The notes beneath the pieces are model-generated. The model searched no databases. It saw only the letters and a list, made by a program, of their open reading frames with translations, and was not told where the DNA came from. A program made the translations under genes and the position numbers. Shown here piece by piece: positions 56,501-64,000 of a stretch of DNA of 64,000 nt. This stretch comes from Marsupella aquatica. Lineage: Eukaryota; Marchantiophyta. Every line of letters begins with the position of its first letter. Within the stretch, counting starts at the first letter, position 1. The stretch covers positions 3,844,001-3,908,000 of the forward strand of contig OZ316892.1 in assembly GCA_973895155.1 (NCBI GenBank), given 5' to 3'.

Positions 56501-58917
56501 CAGTACAGAATGCATCCGGAGATAAGTAGGTTTCCTAATCAGCAGTTTTACGGAGGTCTGCTCGAGGATGCACCAAACGTTCAGCGCGAATCTTATAAAA
56601 TACCATGCCAAGACTTTTACGGGCCCTATGCTTTCATAAACGTAACGAACGGAGAAGAAGAAAAGGGGGGAAACGGGAAATCCTTCGAAAACTCTATCGA
56701 ATGCGACGCCGTGCAATACATCCTCAACAAAATTCAAGCAGGTGATTTACACATTCGATCAGATTCCAGTCTTGTACGCAAACTTTGCAGCGCAGCGTAG
56801 TTATGAATCAATTGTACTTGCTGGTAGAGTCATTTGGATAATAAACCTAACAAAGCTTCAATTCCGTTGTATCCGGGAATTCGAGGTGACAATTGAGTGT
56901 CAGGCTGTTGCTGTATGTAGATTATGCACGGACGCTTCGCTTCCGGTCGATGACACTCATCCTGCTTTGCAGAAAGTAAGACGAATTCGAGCGTGGGAGT
57001 CATTTCTCCATATCAGGGCCAGATTGCGAAGATGAGTAAGCGTATGTCAGTTTTTGCCTCTCGTGGCTCGAAGCATTCGGCTAGACTGGACGTCGATTTC
57101 AAGACGGTGGACGGATTTCAAGGAGGAGAAAAGGACATAATAATTTTCTCAGCAGTAAGGGCAAATTCTTCAGGAAACATTGGGTTCTTGGACGATTTTC
57201 GAAGGCTGAATGTGGCAGTAACCCGCGGCAGGTTGATGTCTTCTTCATCCCTCATGTGTATCCTTTGACATATTTTGTTAGTCGGATAGAAGAGGTGATA
57301 CCTATATAGACAGTATACTGCCAGAAACAATTAAAATGAGAAGCTTGACAACTTCATGATTGGTTATTGAGTATCCAAGGCGTGTCAATGCAACGGACTA
57401 CTAGCTAATTCCGTTGCGTCTCGTACAGATTTGCTTTTACCAATAGAGCGGCAATGGAAACACGTCTGTACCGTGATGATGATCGATGAATGCCAATTGT
57501 TTCAAAGAAAGCTTGTGACTAGATCTCTGGCTGGCAAGACTTGGAGTCTTTCCTGTCTGCCCAATCGCGTCGCTATGCCAGAAATTGCAAGTATCTTTTA
57601 TCATCATTGAATATTATCTTTTCTTGCGAACAGTAACCAGACTTACATGTTGAAACTGCCTTGATTCACAGGCACTGTCTTTGGGTCATTGGTCATGCGC
57701 CCACATTAAGTTTCAGTGATCCACTGTGGAGAGCAGTCATCGCGAACGCGAAGAAGAGGCTTTGCTACCGCAATGCAAGAGTTGTTCCGAATGCGGGGAC
57801 CATAATTCCTCTTCCTCTTCAGATACGGAGCTTTGTGTATGAATTGATTGCCCTGAAACGATATTGCTCGAGTGCATCAGAATAATTACAGTTAGATGGT
57901 GATAAATAAATTGTCTTTAAAAGTCTGATTCACTCGGAGCTATAGCACTAAGACACTAATTAAAGCCCAAAAGCCTCGCCAAAAGCAAGAAAACGGCTTC
58001 TCTGATTTAGCTCACTTAACCTGGCTGCGTTCGACCGGTGCAAATGTCAAGACACGAAATGTACTGTACGTAGAAATTTAGTCGCATTAGGGTCCTGGTA
58101 CGTTTGGCAATTCCAGTGTTGTCAGCTTGTAGCTATATAACCCTCCGCTGGTGATATTTGATCTCTCATTTGGTTTGGGCATGCGATATCTCCGCTTCTA
58201 AAGGAGTCGCATTCTAGCGACTGTGTATGAAAGAGTCTAGTCTAGTCTCTCATATTATAGGTCAGACCTCCCGGTATAAGAATGTTTTGTGGAATCGTGC
58301 AGCAGTACTGGGAGATTTGTCGCAGCATCTTTCCTTTTAGCCTGGTTCTTGGGCTGATAGAGTGTCTTTGCATGAAATGTTTCAGGAATGGGGACGGAAA
58401 GGCGGAGGACACGACAGTGGTTCAGAAGAAACTGCAGACTTTGTCCTTGAAAGAGTTGAAAACTGTTCAAAACATGAAAGCAAGCAGGAGATTGACTGGC
58501 CAAGCTTCATGCAAACAGGTTGTAGTTCAGGAAAAGTTGCAGACTTTGACCTTGACAGAGGTGAAAACTGTTCAGAATATGAAAGTAAACACGAGATTGT
58601 CTGGACAAGCTTCAGGCAAGCAGGTTGTAGTTCAGGAGAGGCTGCAGAACTTTGTCTGGAGGGAGGTCTGCCCGGATCGACAGCTGCAAGAAGGAAGTCG
58701 CATGAGATCGAACAAACCATTGTCTCCTTCGGAATTTACATGGAAACAGATTGTACCAGAGGACGTTTCGAGAGTGAAGGAAGCTTCGAAATCTCCTTCC
58801 AACGCAGAATGTGGTGCGAGTCGTACAGAACTTGTTTATTCATGGACTCTGACAGCATTTATGTGCATACCTGTAGTGTTAATCGCGAAGTCAATTTTTG
58901 GCAGGGGGTCGCAGTAA
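53540..58917 (+). pseudogene. UPF1/SEN1-like helicase, copy B, frameshifted
   Basis: Exons correspond one to one with copy A: 53540-53614, 54051-54633, 54843-55026, 55187-56190, 56420-56741, 56973-57231, 57672-57836, 58386-58917. All splice dinucleotides are kept. Exon 2 gained 24 nt in frame but lost one base near 54280 and seven near 54610, a net change of +16 nt that breaks the frame. Exon 4 is 21 nt longer in frame. The helicase core is open and keeps GPPGTGKTT, DEAAQ, GDPNQL, YRMHPE, DGFQGGEKD and NVAVTRGR. The tail has about three repeats and ends in a hydrophobic segment like copy A. A shorter protein from an internal start is possible. A fresh pseudogene is the simplest reading. Confidence 0.8.
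58430..58695 (+). repeat. Coding tail repeats, copy B (about three)
   Basis: Two full 35-residue repeats plus the divergent last one correspond to the copy A array at 9938-10545. The sequence VKTVQNMK recurs at the same position in each. Confidence 0.8.
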
Positions 58918-60532
58918 CGGGCAATCGGGCTCGTGCCAAGGTAAGCCAGTGTTTGTCTTGCACAACAAATAACATTCTCAGCAGCACTGTATCTGAAAGG
59001 TATTAATTATCTACGCAAGAAAAAGTCCCAGATCGACATGGACTAGAGACTTGGGTTGACGTCAATTATCAGTAGGTCGTCACAAATTTCTAGCTTGTTT
59101 ACCAGGTTCACATTATTGTTCCTCGCCGGGTAGTCGGCTCTTCGAAGCATTGTGGTTTAAAATTAGCTAGATCAGTTCTCATGGTGAGTCCCAGCCTGTC
59201 ACCCGAGTCGCTCTACTATCTCAATTTGTGGCAGACATTGGTGCCTTTCTCCATGAAGCAGTATGAGGATGCGTGTTAAACCATAGTGTGCATTTCAATG
59301 AAGGAACAGCTAGTGAGGAAGTGTTCCCTTTGACAGTTGGAACCCCTTGTCACTTTCAGTCCAACCATCAATTAGAGGACTTTCTCATATCTTTAGTTTC
59401 AGGGTACAATTAAGTCTGTAGCAAAGCCCATTCATGAGGCCAGTCTTATGGATAAAGCCTGAGTGTAGGCCTGCAAAGTTGTTTTTCTGGGGACAGATGT
59501 TGCCTTTGTGAAAGGGTTTTAGGGGGAAAGGGTTTGGAGCCCAAATCTGACTTTTTCAACTTTGGTTCTAGAAACTTTGCCCAGGGCATTGACACATTCC
59601 AGCGGGCATTCCAGCTAACTGAACTGCAAAATTTTACAAACAAAATTTGGAAGGTCCTTAACTTGTGAATATAACACGTACCTTGTGTCTCATGTCTAGC
59701 AAGTTCACTGCCTGTGCTTATACCTGCCGACCTCTGGTATAAACCCAATGATTGTCCTTATCTCAAGTAGACTGAGGCCTCCTCAAAAATTCCTGTTCCC
59801 ATTTCAACCTTTGTAATAGGACATAGGAATGCTCCAACTTTAAACATCTTTCCGCAAATGGTAGAGAAAACCTGTTAGGAGTATCCTAATTATCTAGATA
59901 AATGAGCAAAACCTTCTTAAAGATACCTAAAAGTCTGGATCCCAACAAGAAAGTAAAGTGTCCTTTTCTGCTCCAAAAGGATTCTCCCTTTCTGGCGCCA
60001 CCTGCATGTTTTGGTGGATCGCTGGTTCACTGGATTCCCACTTTTAAGGTTCGTGCATACCGTCGAATCATGCTTATCGTGTCCAGTCCATGTAAACATA
60101 CGTTCAATGACTACGCTATCACAGAAGAAAACAAGAACTCTCTACCAGACCAATCACATTCTTCTGGGTACACATCTTAAAGACGAGCCCCCAAAGAATG
60201 CATTTCAGCTTGAATTGCTGGAACACTTGCGAAAAATACTGTCTGCGTAGAGCAACTCCGATTCTGAAGATTTTCAGATTCGGTGTCGCTCCATTTCGAT
60301 ATGACTTTTCACGATTTGAACACGCGCGTGCATGATTGTCTGACGACCAAGCTTGAAGCAAATTTGTGCTTGGCCCAAATTTGTCTGAGGACCAAACCTT
60401 CCACCGCGGAACAACGCATGATTTTCTGACGACCGAACTTCGCACATCTTCTCCGACGACAATCACGTTTTGCGCCGCATCATCTCCTAAGACAATCACG
60501 TTTTGCACCTACTAAGACAATTCTACTACACA
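58918..60532. other. 3' flank of helicase B, no supported gene
   Basis: It is collinear with 10791-11750 in unit A. It includes an extra segment (about 59460-60085) absent from A and the conserved GACGACCAA repeats near 60340-60490. No gene is supported. Confidence 0.4.
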
Positions 60533-60728
60533 ATAGCACGAGAAGTACTTTATTTCACACTTGCATCCTTGCTTCGCTTGATGATCAAGTGAGATACTAA
60601 CACAATAGCACGAGAAGTACTTTTTTTCATACTTGCTTCGTTTGATGATAAAGTGAGATGCTAACACAATAGCACGAGAAGTACTTTTTTTCATACTTGC
60701 TTCGTTTGAAGATAAAGTGAGATGCTAG
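60533..60728. repeat. 65-72 bp tandem repeat, three copies
   Basis: Each copy starts ACACAATAGCACGAGAAGTAC and ends GTGAGATGCTA or similar. Unit A has a single copy at 11759-11817, so the array expanded in B after duplication. Confidence 0.85.
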
Positions 60729-63589
60729 TTGGATTGACTGATGAGGGCCGCGCGGACGCGAGCCCTCACTGTCACAAATTATGACGTGCATTTTCCCCTT
60801 AGGGAAACGCTAGAACTTGTCCGGTCGTGGTGCAATGAGCGGACTCGATCTAGACCAACCCCCTTGTGGATCAAGGTTAGATCCCGCCCAGGTAAGTATT
60901 CATCTCCGTCATGGTGGAAGAGCTTTATACTCAGGGTATCCTTGTATCTGTCAACTGAAGCTCCGACTTATGGTTTTACGGGATCGCGTTCACGAGTCGC
61001 GTGGTATGTTTTCGTGGCAGGGAAGGAGCATGGGAGATGGGAGACGAAAGAAAGGCACTGTGTTCCGGTGCACAATTTAAAAGAAGAAGTTTTCCACGCA
61101 CCCCACTTCCAACAACAAAATAAAATTAAAGAACGACTGCCACTGACCCCCACAGCTTCACGACAACAAAACCAAAACGCGGCGCTCTAAAAAACTATCA
61201 ATTGAGGGTCTCAAAAAGCACATAAGTATGCATGTAAGTAGTGTTTGTTACTCAAGCAAAGTGAGGGCTCTAAGCACCTAGAAAGGCTGTCTTGGTGCAG
61301 GGAGCTTTGCCGGGTGGCAGGTGACTGCAGGGGAAAAGGCAGGTGAAGGGAAAGGCGAATGCTAGGGTTACAATGCTAGGATGAGTTAGGGATGGGCGTC
61401 AGGATGAGGCAACTTCTATACCCTGCACTTCCCCCTAAGGAGCCCTAGTCACCCTCCTTGCAGCCCACTTGCACCTCAGCAACCCTTGTCCCCTGGCACC
61501 CAAACCCTATGTGGCCAGTGGTGAAACAGAACTCTAAGTAAGTATCCCTTGTTGTCTGTCGCCTCAAGGGCATGGTCCAGCATGTAAAACTCATGCAAAG
61601 CCCATTTGGGGGTGTATGGACCCTCTCTCCCAATATTCTCTCTCCCAATGTCTTTGACAGGAAGTTGTTTGACATCTGAGTTGCAACTAACTTGAACCAA
61701 ATCACAGACTAGAAGATTGCTTTCACCATGACTTCCTTTAAAGTGTCTCTTCAAAATTAAATTTCCTTGGTTTTAAAATAATAAATGAGCCCTCTTTTTA
61801 TCCAACCTTGCAGCGGCCTGGACAAACCTGGGGTCTATCCACATCTGAAATTGATGATCCAGACCTGAAGACTTTAAGAACATGAGGAGAATTTGTACTT
61901 TCGTAGCATTGCTACAATTATACATTCACTTCCAAGTATGCCCAAGGTGAGTATATATTGCATGATGCAACGGACAGAAAGTTTTGATATAGAGTAAGGT
62001 ATAATTGTTAGCGAACCATTAGTGATTCTTAATGTATTTTGACTTTCGTTTTTTTAATGCATTTCTAAGACTCCATACATAGGGTTACGCAAAAGAGGAC
62101 TTCCAAAATTGGGTTTTAATTATAATTACTAATTAGGTTTTGGCTAGTGAGAGACTAACTTTGCGATGTTGTTTTTTCTAGTAACAAGAAATTCCCCCCC
62201 ACCCACGCTAGCTGGAGGCTGAGAATATTAAATAGCAGTGCGCATCCGTCGAGATCGAGAATCGGTCTCACTTGATACAATGAATGTGCCGTTCAGATCG
62301 AAGTCACTACTCAGGATGATCTGAAGGAGTGAGCTAAAACAAGCCAAGTACACCAGCAATTGAAAATGACATGAGAGAGCCTCCGTATGCGAAGATGCAG
62401 GCTAACTTTCTTACAATGATTGTATGGAGCTTTTCGAAGCAGTGGAGCGGATCCTTACATCTACGGATCTACCTTCCTCTCAAACGGCCGCCGGCTTTGG
62501 GTACGGTCCCTCTCATGCAGCTCTCCCAATTCCATCTCGTCAGGTCCACTTCAGGGATAACACACTAGTACCTCGGATATTTACCTGATTCCGACAGAAA
62601 GAAAGAGGCAATCCGTAGTGCTACGGGTGCACGGAGGATCTGACTCACAACAATCCAAATTCAGATTTCCAAAGAGCATCGAGAAAACTTCTTTTGTACA
62701 TATCATAGTGAAATGATTTTTAAAACTTCCAGGAATAAAATTTTTGATTAGAGGCTCCTCCGTACAGGGAATTTTGTATCCATTTTGTACTTCAAATTTC
62801 AGCCCTTCGCTCGTCCTGTGAGTGAGGATGAATGCTCTGAGAGGATGGATTTCATGAATCTTTTAGAGCTAAGGGCTTTCTCTTCTCGTATGCTTGTCAC
62901 ACGCCTAACCTATATAACTAGGGAGGGCCAAGGACACATGAATAACAGCCCATCCGAGAGGCTACACATTCAAGATCTTAGGCATTCCACAACTTCGTCA
63001 GATATCTGAATCCGGCTCACAGTTGGACTCGCCTGGGGCAGCTTTGAGAAGAAACTGATTGAGTGGTGATCAAGAGAATAATCATCACAAAAACGTTAGA
63101 GATTGGAAAGTTGGAATCAATTTGGATAAATACATGGTGGGATTTAAATTTGATATGTTCCAGGATCATTTCCGCCCAGATTGACTCATTCAGCGATCAC
63201 GCAACTCAACCGAGAACTCAACTATAGCCTTCGTGCCTTGCTGATTAATATGTAAATGTACCTGTGGTAATGTGGCCTTGATTAATTCGCAGTACCCATG
63301 GAGGAACCGCACAGCCCCTTCAATTTCATTTGCTCCAGTTGCTAGGTCATCCGGAACCATTTCCAACTGTGCCCACCCAAATCTTGGAAATGTCGTAACA
63401 AGTTGAATTGCAGACTCTCTTTCGTCGTGCGGTCATCTTCGTTGCCCGGCCCAATTTTGTTTTTGAGTTGTTGCTTTAAACGGGAAAAAAAGTACAGACT
63501 ACAAATACGTGCCTCCCTACTCGGGGGAGTGCGCGTCCTGTCTAGAATGATTATTTGGAAGTGGTCACGGATTCTTTTTTATCATTGAG
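60729..63589. other. End of unit B, no supported gene
   Basis: It includes the conserved hairpin (60745-60769) and the frame beside it, then blocks shared with 12521-13205, 22590-23490 and 48847-49130 of unit A. From about 63250 the homology to unit A is lost. Frames here are short and not conserved. Confidence 0.4.
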
Positions 63590-64000
63590 AGAGCGGAGTC
63601 GCAAGGAGCAGTACTACGTTATCACCTCTCTCTCTCCAGTACTATACTTCGTTACTGTCCCAGAAGGGATGGTTTGGAGGAAGGCTGCAAGTCAGGTCGT
63701 TCTATAATACCCTCAGCCGCCAATAGCAACCGTAATCATTGCTTTACTCGGAAATCTTGGGCCATTCCCTGCCTATCGGATTAATTATGTCCAAATCTTT
63801 AAGATCGGTCCGCATGAGAGATCATCGATCCTTGCTCTTACTCATAGATTTATCCGTCCTTGTCACTCTCGAAAACAGTATTCTGTCATTCCCCGTCGCC
63901 CTCGAAGGACGGGCGGGTGTCTCGCGACTCAGAGAGAATGCCCTTGGCCAACTACGGTACATTACCTTTATCTCGGTCTGCTCATTCTCTATTATCCTCG
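63590..64000 (+). promoter_or_regulatory. Start of a third tandem unit (upstream block)
   Basis: GAGCGGAGTCGC, CTCTCTC.CTCCAGTACT, AGAAGG..TGG, TGGAGGAAGG and TTCTATAATACCCTCAGCCGC match the block upstream of helicase A (about 4430-4530) and helicase B (about 53155-53280) in the same order. Exon 1 of a third copy would lie beyond the window. Confidence 0.6.

Larger units (their letters stand above)
49150..63300 (+). repeat. Tandem unit B (helicase unit)
   Basis: It is collinear with unit A from its first shared block (49150-49490) to the tail block (62990-63200, matching 48900-49130). It lacks the Helitron, copia and CACTA insertions of unit A, but carries its own AT-rich insertion of about 3.5 kb (49495-53060) and expanded 65-bp repeats at 60533-60728. 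The empty copia site lies near 62680. Confidence 0.85.

Overview
The window looks like nuclear DNA of a land plant or another streptophyte. GT-AG introns split the genes, and almost every plant mobile-element class is present: Helitron, Ty1/copia LTR retrotransposon, CACTA (En/Spm) and a tRNA-like SINE. A captured ribosomal-protein gene fragment reads like plant eL20/RPL18a. I cannot name the species.

The host layer is a head-to-tail tandem array of a unit of roughly 10-11 kb. Each unit carries one eight-exon gene for a UPF1/SEN1-like superfamily-1 helicase. Unit A runs from about 3334 to 13205, then 22590-23491, then 48847-49149, in pieces because other elements landed in it. Its helicase gene (5163-10790) is open throughout and predicts 1146 residues. 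Unit B runs from about 49150 to 63300. Its copy (53540-58917) keeps every splice site and all helicase motifs but has two frameshifts in exon 2. The start of a third unit is recognisable at 63590-63740. The protein tail is made of about 35-residue repeats, roughly six in copy A and three in copy B, followed by a short hydrophobic C-terminal segment.

Three layers of insertion sit in unit A. First, a Helitron of 8424 bp (13262-21685) with broken Rep/helicase reading frames and a long C-rich 5' cargo region lies inside an older insertion that also holds a tRNA-like SINE. Second, a copia element (23492-48841) has identical 108-bp LTRs and a perfect CTTAT target duplication, but stops and frameshifts in gag and pol. 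Third, a CACTA element of 18,790 bp (26216-45005) lies inside the copia protease region with a perfect TAG target duplication.

The CACTA element is the most interesting part. All its main genes are on the minus strand and are open once GT-AG introns are removed with consistent phase: (i) a PHD-BRCT protein of at least 524 residues whose zinc-finger block resembles the chromatin regulator EDM2; (ii) a TNPD-type tnp2 transposase of 1163 residues in 3 exons; (iii) a 10-exon TNPA-like protein of 892 residues with a glycine/tryptophan-rich (GW/WG) segment like an Argonaute hook. It also carries an eL20 exon fragment. I propose that this is a potentially autonomous transposon carrying chromatin/silencing-related modules. 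That functional reading is inference.

Gene-poor stretches are 1-5162, 10791-13261, 21816-23486, 39814-44700, 48847-53539 and 58918-64000. They hold minisatellites, GC-rich fold-back DNA, an AT-rich 3.5-kb insertion specific to unit B, and conserved flanks of the tandem unit.
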